Source: Anaeramoeba flamelloides (taxonomy: Eukaryota > Metamonada > Anaeramoebidae). From it: DNA of 64,000 nucleotides. The notes under the pieces were generated by a model, which did no database searches, had not been told where the DNA came from, and saw only the letters and a program-made list of their open reading frames with translations. Positions 10,511 through 21,700 of this stretch are shown here, piece after piece (within the stretch, counting starts at the first letter, position 1; each line of letters begins with the position of its first letter). The stretch is taken from assembly GCA_027625915.1 (NCBI GenBank), contig JANTQA010000026.1:8308001-8372000 (forward strand), given 5' to 3'. The position numbers and the translations under genes were made by a program.

Positions 10511-13192
10511 GGGACTAGTAAACTAAAAAAAATCTTCAAGTAAATTTAACAACAAATTAAAAAAAAATTTACCGCATCTTGAAATAGAAAAACAAAGTAA
10601 AAATCTGATGATAACTACAGTACGAAACTTACTTTTCATACGATTTTCAGAAGTAAACTATTATTTTTAAAAGTTGATCCATTTTTTCTGATTTTTGAAA
10701 AGTCCAAAATCCAACATATTTCCTAATATTTCAAAAAAATTATAATTTTCTTTGAAAGAAGATTGAAATCTTCTACCTGTAAAGGAAGTGTACAAAAATA
10801 CACTCTCAAAATCAAACCCTCACGTTCTGTAATAACTCTGTTTAAAAAATCCACTTAATCCTAAAAAAAATACAATTATTATTTTAAACTTGTAAAAAAA
10901 ATAATTTTGTGATTCAAAGAACAGACCAAATCAATTTTTTCTTTTTGTTGAACAAAAAAATCTGAGAAAAAGAACTAAACAATAAAATTAAAAATTCTCC
11001 CAAAATACCTATTTAAGAACCTGGAAAATTCAAATTATATTCTAGAGAAATACCTTTTAATTTGATTATTTATAATTAATAACCCTATCTTAATTAGTTC
11101 AACCGAGTCATTAACAGCCCAAAGATGAAATGTATCAAATATAATTTACAATTATATCTCAATTTTTTAAATATTTTCCAACAAATCAAACAATTCAAAT
11201 ACATATTTCTAATAAAAAAAAAAATCATAGATATTTTTTATTTTTTATTGTTGAAGAATTGTTAATTATACTCTAGATGCCCTTAGACTTAAATTCCCTT
11301 TCAGAAATTTAAGCGTAAAATCATACATTTCACGATTATTAATTAATGAAAATAATTTCAAACTATTATAGTAAAAAATCAATTCATTAAGATTTATTTC
11401 TTTTAATTTATTAAGAAAAAATAATCTATTTTTTTCATAAGAAGTACCTACCCATAAAAAATGATTAATATCTTCTATTATTTTCATATGTTCATACTTT
11501 AAACATAAAGGACAATATTTATTTGAATTTTTATTTATTACATAATAGTATCTATTTAAACAGTTAGTAAATGTTCTGAATTTTAGGATTGTTGAGCTTG
11601 AAGGATAACTTAAATATCTTTGGTTTTAAATAAAGAGTTTTAGTATTTTATTATTTTGAAATATTTCTACACTTTCCAGCTCTTGGAATTCAATAATTCA
11701 TTATATGTATATTTACAAATTTCTTCTTTCAATTTAATTAAATCTTTTGAATTCCAATTGTTTTTATTGTTTATTCGCTGTTTAAATTTTATTAATTTTT
11801 CCAAATAAGGGAGAGACAAATTTTTTAATTTTTTTTTGAATTTGAATTTTTTTTTATTTACTGAAATTACCATATTTTCAATTTTAAATTCTGTTTTATA
11901 AATGAGAATTAGTGTGTTTCTATTTATTTTACATATTTCGGTAATACATGAATTAATCTAAGAATTTAAGTAATTTAAAGTTTTTATTTCCATATTAAAA
12001 ATTTCTAATCCTTATGTTAATTAACTTAATATAAAAGATTTAAATAATCTTATTTTCAAGTTATTGTTAAGAGAATTGTTGTTAAATAAATGTTTACAGC
12101 TAATAAAGGCCTCTTTTGCTTTTTTAAATTATTGACTATATGTGAAATTTTATCTAAATAAATACCTAAAAATTATTTTTTTTTAAATCTTTTGATACGA
12201 CTGATTTATCTTTATTAGGTTTTAACCCAAAATGAATAATAATTTCAAAAATAATAGATATTATGAAAGAAAGTATTTTAATACAAAAATTTTCTTGTTT
12301 TTACTCTTTTTCTTCAATATAACTCTACATCTTTTAACTGAAAAGGAGTGTATATATTTAATTTGTTATGGAAATATCACTTCCAAAATAAGAACTGTTC
12401 TTGTCACTGAGAGTTGGAGTTCATATTGACTCATCATAAAAACATTTACTATAAAAATAATTCAATGAAAATTTGTGTGTTCAATAGTAATTATGTTTTT
12501 ACTTTTTTTTTAAATATTTCAAGTTCAGGTATATTTTTTTTGAATTTTCTATTAAATTTCCTGGATTTTTTTTTTTGTTTCAGGTCATTTAAATCTACAC
12601 ATGTACAAAAAAGGATGTCTTAATATTTTAAGTTTTTTTACTAAATTTGCCATTTTTCTCAAATACTTTAAAACTTTTCCAATGTACCCCAACGTGAGAG
12701 GTTTCTTGTCAAAGAATAGGGGGTTTTATGATCAAAAAATTCCATTTAATAATGTTTTAAAAATGTTTGGTGAAGAAACAGAAATTCAAAAAACGAAAAT
12801 AATTTTCAGAAATCAGAAACACAAAAACAACCCCAAACCTTTTTATTCTTTTATTAAATTGTTTTTTTTTTTGCTATTAGAAACCTCGGATCAGCTGACA
12901 AGAAACATCTCCCTTCAGGGTGCATAGGAAAAGTTTTAAAGTATTTGAGAAAAATGGCAAATTTAGTAAAAAAACTTAAAATATTAAGACATCACTTTTT
13001 TGCACTTTGTAGAGAGTTAGATTTGAAAGAAAATAAAAGTTTTAAAAATCATGGTTCATCAATAAAAAAGCTTTTTGTGAGAATCTTGGATGATTTTGTA
13101 AATATTTTTGAAAAACTTTCTTGCTATTACAGAAACAATAAGTGAAAAGAAATTTGAATCATGTTTCTAAATAAAAACCTGTTATTTTTTTT
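10511..13192 (+). mobile_element. TIR element family D, copy 1, split by a LINE
   Basis: The left end GGGACTAGTAAACTAAA is preceded by TTAA (10507-10510). 10511-11235 aligns with 13197-14630 (minus the latter's nested element). After the LINE at 11236-12250 the alignment resumes near 12263. The right terminus is not recognisable; copy 2 begins directly afterwards at 13197. Short open frames at 12232-12927 and 12945-13145 have no family features and are probably chance or relic frames within this element. Confidence 0.6.
11236..12250 (-). mobile_element. 5'-truncated LINE, family L1, longest copy
   Basis: A 1.0 kb insertion into D copy 1, bounded by an imperfect duplication of about 12 bp (ATCATAGATATT at 11224-11235, ATAATAGATATT at 12251-12262). 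On the minus strand it encodes pieces of a LINE ORF2 C-terminus: a basic helix-rich segment (11667-11873), then a region with CPLC, H-F-L-W and NRLFF (zf-RVT-like; 11266-11487) ending LSLRASRV. The element ends with the near-palindrome of AGTGTAA/TTACACT type and (AAT)n. The frame is interrupted, so it is inactive. Reverse transcriptase and endonuclease domains are absent through truncation. Confidence 0.75.
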
Positions 13193-13196
13193 TTAA

Positions 13197-15106
13197 GGGA
13201 CTAGTAAACTAAAAAAAATCTTCAAGTAAATTTACTAACAAATTAAAAAAAAATTTACCGTATCTTGAAATTGAAAAATAAAGTAAAAATCTGATAACTA
13301 CAAGACAGAACTTACTTTTAATACTATTTTCAGAAATGAATTATTTTTTTATAAGACTGATCCATTTTTCCCATTTTTTAAAAAGTTCAAAATCCAACAT
13401 AAACTCTGTTTCAGTCAAAGGGGACCAATGTTTTTTTCAAATATCAATTATTTTATATAATTGACCTTTGAAGAACAAATAAGAAATAAAGAGAATAATA
13501 CACCTCAAAGAAATGTTGAGACATGTCTGAAAGAAAACTAATTAATCAATAGCTTTTCTTAAAAATTGAAAAACTCAAATTCTTAGGGCCCTATTGAGAA
13601 AAACAAGGATGTTCGTTTTGAACTTCTATTGGTATTTGAATAATAAATATGAAACATTTTTCACTTCATTTTCCATACTTTTCTTTTAGAAATTAAGCCC
13701 TCAAACAAAGTTTGTTGGTATTTGTTGTCTCTATTTGAAAAAGGAAATGAAAATGAAGTGAAAATTTTTCACATTTATTAAACAAATATCAAGATCAAAG
13801 ATCGAATTGAATTGTAATAGAAATCAATAGATTTCTCAACAATCTTTACAGGTTTCAATGACATTAGACTAACAAGTTTTTACCAAGTGACTATTGATCT
13901 TGCAATAAAAATTTTTTGCAAATGAATGACGTTTTTAAAAAATAAATCGAAAAAAAAAAACAAAAATGTGTAGAAAGGTGAAAAAATGATTTCAATTTTG
14001 AAAATTTCCAAAATAAAATTTTTCTTCTAATATCTATGCAAACCCTTTAAACACGTGTATTATACCATTACAACTGGGCCCCTTTGACTGAAAAATAGTT
14101 TATATCCAAATTATTTAAAAAAAAATATTTTCTTTGAAAGAAGACTGTAATCTTATTGACTGTAAAGGAAGTGTACCAACATACACTTTAAAAATGAAAC
14201 CACCAAGTTCTAAAATGTCTAAGTTTAAAAAATCTACTTAATCTCAAAAAAAAATATAATAATTATTTTAAACTTGTAAAAAATATAATTTTTTGGTTCA
14301 AAGAACAGACCAAATCTATTTTTTCTAGGGATTAAATGAAAAAATATGAGAAAAAGAACCAAAGAATCGAATTAAAAATTCTCCCGAAATACTTTTTTAA
14401 AAACTGGAAAATTCAAATTATTATCTAAAGAAATACTTTTTAATTTGATTATTTATAATTAATAATTATAAACCCAATCTTAATTATTATAGTAAGTCAT
14501 TAACAGCCTAATGATTAAATGTATCAAATAGGTTTTACATTTATTTCTCAATTTTTTCAACATTTTGTAACAAATAAAACAATTCAAATGCATATATCTA
14601 ATAATAAAAAAAATTATAGATATGATCAAATAAGTGATTTTAATACAAACAGTTCCTTTTTTATACTCTTGATATTTGAAAAAGTATAATGACAAGTCTT
14701 TTAAATTTCAAGAAATTGAATAAATATTTGCGAATAAAATAAATGTTCAAATTTTTTAGATCTTCAAGGATACAATATTTGATTCATTTTTCATCTATTT
14801 TTAAAATATTATTAAAGACACAACGTTACTTGTTCATAAAGACTCTCAGATTTTTTAAAAGTGATATTTCTTCAAAATTAAATTTTTTTGCAAATTTTTA
14901 TTTTTCTAATTTGATCCAAAAACCCAACAAAAAAGGATCAGATCTTTTGACTGAAAATTTCATTGGAAAAATGAAATCTTTTAAAAATGATTATTCATTT
15001 CTCTAAAGTTGACAAACGAAGTTTCTTATTGGGTTTAATTGTATCCTGATGTAAATAATTACTCTATTACCTTTGGGAAAATAAATAAATAAGAGTTACT
15101 AGTCCC
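13197..15106 (+). mobile_element. TIR element family D, copy 2 (complete ends)
   Basis: Ends GGGACTAGTAA (13197) and TTACTAGTCCC (15106) are inverted repeats, each bounded by TTAA (13193-13196 and 15107-15110). A TTAA target recalls piggyBac-type elements, although those normally begin CCC; a TA target is the alternative. No transposase is visible. It contains a nested 699-bp element at 13402-14100. Confidence 0.75.
13402..14100 (+). mobile_element. TA-flanked TIR element nested in D copy 2
   Basis: Terminal inverted repeats AACT-3nt-TTTCAGTCAAAGGGG at both ends, flanked by TA (13400-13401 and 14101-14102). The homologous site in D copy 1 (CAACATATTTCC near 10710) lacks the insertion and has a single TA, so it serves as an empty-site control. 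Non-autonomous; Tc1/mariner-like by target. Confidence 0.85.
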
Positions 15107-15710
15107 TTAAAAAAGACCTAGACCTTTACGGATCAAAAAAATTTAACATAAACCAAAAGTAAATATTGTACTGGTTCCTACGTGTTCTATTTCCTTTAGA
15201 AAAAAAAAAATTTATAAAAATGAATGAAAAAATTTGAATGAAAATTTATATATCAAAAAAAAAAACAAAAATATCAAAAAAGTGAGAATCTTGTGAATAA
15301 TTTCAATAAATTTCATTCCTAATTTAATATTTACTTAAAATCTCAAGGATTTTAGATTCAAAATTGGTTTTACACTTCTGTCTACTATTGAGTAGTTAAT
15401 TTAGATCTTAAATTTGAAAAAGAAGAAAAAAAAGCATGGATTATATTTTGAAACAGATATTATCATTTTTGGTCACACAGAATATTGATCACTCTCTAAA
15501 AAGAGAAGATCTGAGAAACAAATAAGTTTCTGTGAAAAAAAAGTGAAAAAAATAAATCTGATATTGAAAATGTAATTCTAATTTGTGAAACAACAAATCG
15601 TGGGTAATCCTTTAAAAGTTGAAGAGTATCTCGGGTGAAATCCAAAAAAACATTTTTCTCTTTTTTTCGTTTTCTTTTTCAATCCAAAAGAAAAACAACA
15701 AATATCCAAA
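15107..15710. other. Upstream region of the G-alpha gene
   Basis: AT-rich with A and T tracts. No clear TATA box or initiator could be assigned. The coding-like frames at 15578-15820 are other-frame shadows of exon 1. Confidence 0.4.
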
Positions 15711-18700
15711 ATGGGACCAAAAAATTCAAAAACAAAAAATAAAAAAAATATTAAAAAGAAAAAAGGGTGGCAAAAGAAACTCCAAAAAGAAAATATTAAA
15801 AATGAAATAATTGGTGACATCTTAAATAGAGAAGAAGAAGATGTTAAAAACCAAATAAAAGTATAACTTCTTTTTTTCTTTTTCTCAAAACTTTAAAAAA
15901 AACAAACCTTAACAAAAGGTTAATTTTTACTGACTATTATTTTTTATTCATTCCAAATCCAAATGTGTCAACTTGAAAAATAGCTCCTTATATTAGGTAA
16001 AGATCTACAATTCCACTACCATCCCCCAAATTATCTTTTTGTTTTTTGTTTATTGTTCTTTTCATCTCAAAATATTAAACAAAGATCGTTTTTATATTTA
16101 TTGGATTGTTTCCTTTCTTATTTTATTATTTCCAAATCTTTTCCAAATTAACACAAAAAACCAATTCAACTCTTTAAAGGCACTGGCGACTCCGGCAAAT
16201 CAACATTTGTCAAGCAAATAGAATTATTATATAAAGAGGGTTTTGATCAACGTAAACGTAAATTATTTAAAAAGGCAATAAGAACAAATTTAATCAAGCA
16301 CATCTACCTTTTGATCCGTGCTTCAAAACAAATGAACATAAAACTAGCAGAAGAAAACATTGTAAGTCCTTTAAGCGTTTTTACACACCAATTTTTTTTT
16401 TTTTTTTTTGTTTTTGTTTTTTAGATATTTTATGAGGTAAAGACAAGACTAAAAAATCCACAATTCTCCAAAAGAACAAAAAAAAAAAATCAGATCTCTT
16501 AAAACTTGAAAGAAAAAGTTACTGATTGTCGAAAAAAGTCTTTTACTTTTTCGCTTATTGTTTTGTTAAATTTTTATCAATTTAAAAATTAATTGACACA
16601 GTCAGTCTTTCCTAAAAAAAACAAAAGGAAAAAATTACCATTAAACAATAAAACAACAAAGTACAAACAAAAAAAACAATAAAACAAAAAAAGAAGAAAC
16701 AAACACCGATTTTTGAACAAACCCGATTCATTAAAATTAATTCCCGTTAACAAATTTTTTTTTTTATTATTTATGTAAATTGGTTTTACTCAATATTTAA
16801 ATTGGTTGTGAACTTTCTTAGTCACTTGCAAAAAAATTTTCTGTTGCTGCAGAAAACTTTGATGAGAATTTAGGAGAAGCAGATCCAAAAATTTACAAAA
16901 TGGTAAAAACACTTTGGGCTGATTCCAACCTGAAAGAGGTTTTTGAAAAACGATCGGAATTCCAAGTCCCTGATAGTGCGGCCTTTTATTTAGACTCAAT
17001 TAATAGAATTGTTGATGAAGATTATATCCCAACAGATGAAGACATCTTAAAATGTAGAATCCCGACAACTGGAATCAAAGAAGTAAATTTTAAAATAAAT
17101 AATGTTCCCTGGAAAATTGTAGATGTTGGTGGCCAAAGATCAGAAAGACGGAAATGGATACACCATTTTGCTGATGTTACAGTAATTATATATACTGTAG
17201 CCTTATCAGAATATAATCAAAAATTATATGAAGATGAAAGTGTTAACAGGTTTGTTGAATAGATTTCATTTTTTTTTTTTTTTTTGTGTCAAATTTTGTT
17301 TGTGTTGGAATATAATTGACAACTTTTATTAAAGGCTGATACACACTAACCAAAAGCCACTTGTTAATTTAATCTTTCCATCAACTTTGTTTTGAAGTTT
17401 CTTTTTTATTTGTAAGTTGTATTGGACGTGAGAAAAAATTATTTTGATTTTTAATTATTGAATGTTTAACTTTTTTCCTTTTCAGATTTGAAAAATTTTT
17501 GAAAAGAAAAGTTAAACCACACCAAAAGCTTCAATCTTTTAAACTTCTTGGTTGTGTTATTCTTAATGATAAATTCAATTTTATTTTTAATTAAATTTTT
17601 AGTTCAATTTCCATTTTTGAAATCAACTAACTCAACAAATAAAACAACTCAAGAAAAAGACTTCTTTTGAAAACCAAACCAAATTTTACAAAGTTTCCTT
17701 CACATTTAAACGTATATAATGCATTAATCAAATCTTGTGTAGAAAAATTTGTCAAATGGAAAATGAATTAAAAATTTTCAGATATTTCTTTGAATTTATC
17801 AGTAGTGACCACACTCAAGAACCTTATGGGACCTACCCAATTTTCTATTAAATTTTCCAAATTTTGGGAATAATATAAAATGAATAAAAAAGAATTAACT
17901 GTTAACATAAAAAAAAATACCTATTAACAATAGCTTGTGTAACATTTTGATTTATGAAATGAGTTATTTGCAAAAAATGGGCATTTTTTTTTATAATTCA
18001 AATAATGTTCTCTTTGAATGTTTTTTTTTTCAAATTGGTAATATAAAATTCAGAGAAATACTAATACTAGTTGAAACAGAACCTATTTAATGTATTTCAT
18101 AAAATGCTTTCACAAAGGATTCCGAAAAATGAAAAAAAAAATTTCAACACTTTTTTTAAACAAAATGAGGGCACTCTCAAATTCAATAACAAATGGAAAA
18201 TTTTTATAAGGATCTAAATGATTTTTTAAGCATTAAAATAAACTATTCAAAAATTGTAAATCGCCTGTAATAATAAATTTAAAAAAAAAATAATATTATT
18301 TTGTATTCAATAAAAAACAATTATTAAATCTGATTCACTTTTTTATTGTTAGAGACACATCAACTTCTAATATTTTAAACATTATCAAAACAAAATCAAA
18401 ACCTAAAACAAAAAAATGTGAATCACAAGATTTGAAATGTGCATTTTGATTTTGTTTTACCAAAATTTCCAATGAAAAAAGGTTAACAAGAAGATTTTTT
18501 AAACTCAAAAATATAAAAGTTATCCATCAAGTTCAACAATTCTGAAATTTAGAACATTAACAAACTGCTTAAATAGATATTACTATTTTATCAATAAAAA
18601 TTCAAATAAATTTTGTCCTTTATGTTTAAAATATAAACAGAAGAAAATTATAGAAAAAATTGATCAATTCTTTATGGGTATGTACTTCCTATGAAAAATA

Positions 18701-21700
18701 TAGATTAATTTCCCAAAATAAATTCAAAGAAATAAATCTTAATGAAATAATTTTATACCAAGATAGTTTGAAATTATTGGCCTTTATTTAATAATCGTGA
18801 AATCTATGATTTTAAGCTTAAATTTCTGAAAAGAAAATTAAGTTTAAGGACAACTAGAGTGTAATTTACACTTCTTCAATAATAAAAAAAAAAAACAAGA
18901 AAATTTTTTAATAATAATTATATTCAGTTTAAAAGACATTACATAATCTCAATTTTCTTAATGTTTATTTATATTTTTGAAGATTTTTTTTTCAACTTGA
19001 GCTTTTTAAACTGTCTAAAAAGAAAAAGAAAAATTTAGCAAAAAAAAAAAAGAAAGATAAGACTCAAAAAAAAACTTTTAAAAAATGAGAAAAAAAAAAA
19101 GGAAAAACAAAGATTTGAAAAAGCAAAACAAAAATTTACAGAAAAAGAAAAAATGATTTTAATCTAAAAATTGAAAAATTTTTTTTGATTAGAGTCTAGG
19201 AATAATCCCTAAAAACCACTTCCAAAAAAATTATAAAGTGAGTCAACATTTTTGAAAAATAGTTTACTTCTTAAGGGATTAGCGTCTACCAAGGAGAAGC
19301 CTAACATTAAAGTCAGTTTCTATTGGGTTGTGACCACATTAGTGCTACATGGTTCAAATGCCCCTCAAAATCTATTTGTATAATAGTACCTCAAAGATGA
19401 TCTCATCAATCAAAAATGATCCTTTTATTAATAAAAAAATCCAAATAATTTCAGAAAAAAGTCTGCATTTCGAGACATATTTAAAGGTTAAATCATCAAT
19501 ATTCAGACTTCAAAGTTAAAAAATATCTTTCTGAAATTTGTCTCGTGAGGTAGATTAGTTGTAAAAAAATTGAATTTTTTTTTTATAAAATTAAATAATT
19601 AATTCAATAGATTATTTGTGCAAATTATTTTCATATATTGTGGATATATTGAAAATATAACTAACTTTATAAAAAGAAGACTAAAATAATCAATCTTTGG
19701 GTTTCTTTCACATAATTATTGTCAAAACATTGAAATTTAAAAAATGAAAAAAATAGTTACTTTTGGAGGTTCGAAACACAATTATGAAAAAATAAAATTG
19801 AAAAATTTACAAGTTCAACAAATCAGCTACTTTAATTAACATTCCACAATTGTTAATAAAGTTTATTTACAATATAATCAACATCCCAGAACTTCAAATT
19901 CTTGAGGCTATTGTATTTATTGTTGTTAGTAGTACTACTTCCATTTTTAAAAGTCTCTAGTTGAGAAAAAAAGGTTTTTTTGGAGAGGTAGAAAATTAAA
20001 AAATATTACAATTTTTTTTTCCATTAAAGAATGAGTACGAAAAATTCACCTGTTTGCCCGAATCCCTAATTTGAATTAGAGATATTGTTGAACCAAGTGA
20101 GATCAAACATGGTCAATTTTCTCCCAAGAATTGATTCCACTCCATAAATTGAGAGGTATTTTGTAACTAATTCCCTTTAGTTTAGATTTTTATAAAATTC
20201 AAAAAAGTATTCTAAATCGGTCAGATGATTTCTACAAAGAATTAGTTTTTAACTGAAGTATAAGCCCCGATTTTTAATTAAAATGACACCTTGGTGGATT
20301 TTATAACTTTTTGAGAGAATGATAAACAATCAAAAAGAATGCGATTAGGGGTTCGAATCCACCAAAAAACTTCAGATTGTACATTGATCACTTTATCACT
20401 TGAAAAATCTTATTGTTAATAATTTTAATTTTTAAAAAAATAGACCAAATATTTTTATTTTTATTTGTAAAAAAGATTGTTTTCTTTTGATTCAAAAACA
20501 AAAAAAAATAATTGGATTTAGTACTTTTGTTTTTAAACAAAGAAATGTAATTTACTCCATTTTCAAACTTTAAGAAAATAATTAAGTACTTTATTATTAT
20601 TATTGATAGAAGAAGTGTAAATTCCACTCTAAATGTCCTTTTACTCAAATTTCCTCAAAGGTAATTTAAAGCATAAAATCATAGATTCCACGATTTTCAA
20701 GGGAAAGACCATTCTAAATTTTTTCATTTTTTAAAGATAAAAACAAAAAAATTGAAAAAAAGAAAAAAGAAAAAGAAAAAAAAAAAAAGAAATTTAAAAA
20801 GGGTTTATAAGAAGCAATTGGTAAAAAATTCCAAAAAAAAAAAAAAAATCAAATGCTATCTTTAATTAAGAACGACGAAAATCACAACCATTGATACTTT
20901 TGGTTGATTTAATAATTTGATAATTGATCATGAATGTTCACTTGGGTATCGTTGTTTAATTTGTTGTAATTTCTTTTTTTGTTTTTGATCTTATTTGCTA
21001 AAAACCATTGGTCATTTTTAGCCTTTGATTTTTAGGTTTTTATTTTCAAGTTACTCATACTTTCTTGTTTTAGTGTCACAATATTAGCAAGTAATCACTT
21101 GATCTTTTTCCTTTGTAACCCTTCTTATCAATATAAAGAAGATTCAGCCAGGGGAAAAATGGAAAAAAAATAAAAAATATTATATATATAGATCTTAAGA
21201 TGTCTTTTATTTAAAAGTCAGATCAATAATTTCTTCAATTTGACTAAATTCTAAATGAAATGCATCAAAATAAATAATTATAGATTTAATTACATTTTTT
21301 AAAAATTTTAATTTCTTAAACTTAAACAAATCCTATACTTGTTCTTATTAATCATTTCTTTGTTTATTTCTATTTATTTCATCATATAGAATGCAAGAAA
21401 GTCTAGATTTATTTGATAGCACAGCAAACAATAAAATATTTGTCAAAACAAATTGTGTTTTATTATTTAATAAAATTGATATTTTTAAAGAAAAAATTGA
21501 AAAAATAGATTTAAAAGGTTGCTTTTCAGATTACGATGGAGGACTTGATTATGAAAAAGCAAAAACATTTATTACAAATAAATTTATTGAAGAAGGGAAA
21601 AATTCACATAGAAAAATCTTCCCCTTTTTTACGATTGCAACAAAAACATCAAGTGTGAAAGAAGTCTTTGTAAGTGAATTCATTTCTTCTTCTATTTAAA

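Larger units (their letters stand above)
17250..21389 (+). other. G-alpha intron 5 (4.1 kb, repeat-filled)
   Basis: The donor GTTTGT follows AACAG; the acceptor ATATAG precedes A-ATG-CAA and completes an AGA codon. It contains element E copy 2 with a nested LINE, and SINE-like copy 1. 17280-18238 and 19267-20590 hold no recognisable element apart from a tRNA-like B-box motif near 20350. Confidence 0.85.

Noticed and set aside
12232-13145. Series of short plus-strand open frames
   Set aside because: Low-complexity Phe/Lys/Asn-rich, no family features, and located in transposon D copy 1.
1326-18893. Idea that LINE L1 copies at 1.3 kb and 18.5 kb share one 5' boundary, implying a short defined element
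   Set aside because: The first copy aligns with the longer minus-strand copy further upstream (GAAATATTTCAAAATAATAAA), so the boundaries differ and random truncation is enough.
20291-20365. tRNA-like stretch with a perfect B-box (GGTTCGAATCC) and TTGGTGGATT facing AATCCACCAA
   Set aside because: The length is right, but no D-arm or anticodon arm folds and the T-loop does not fit once the acceptor is paired. At best a tRNA-derived relic.
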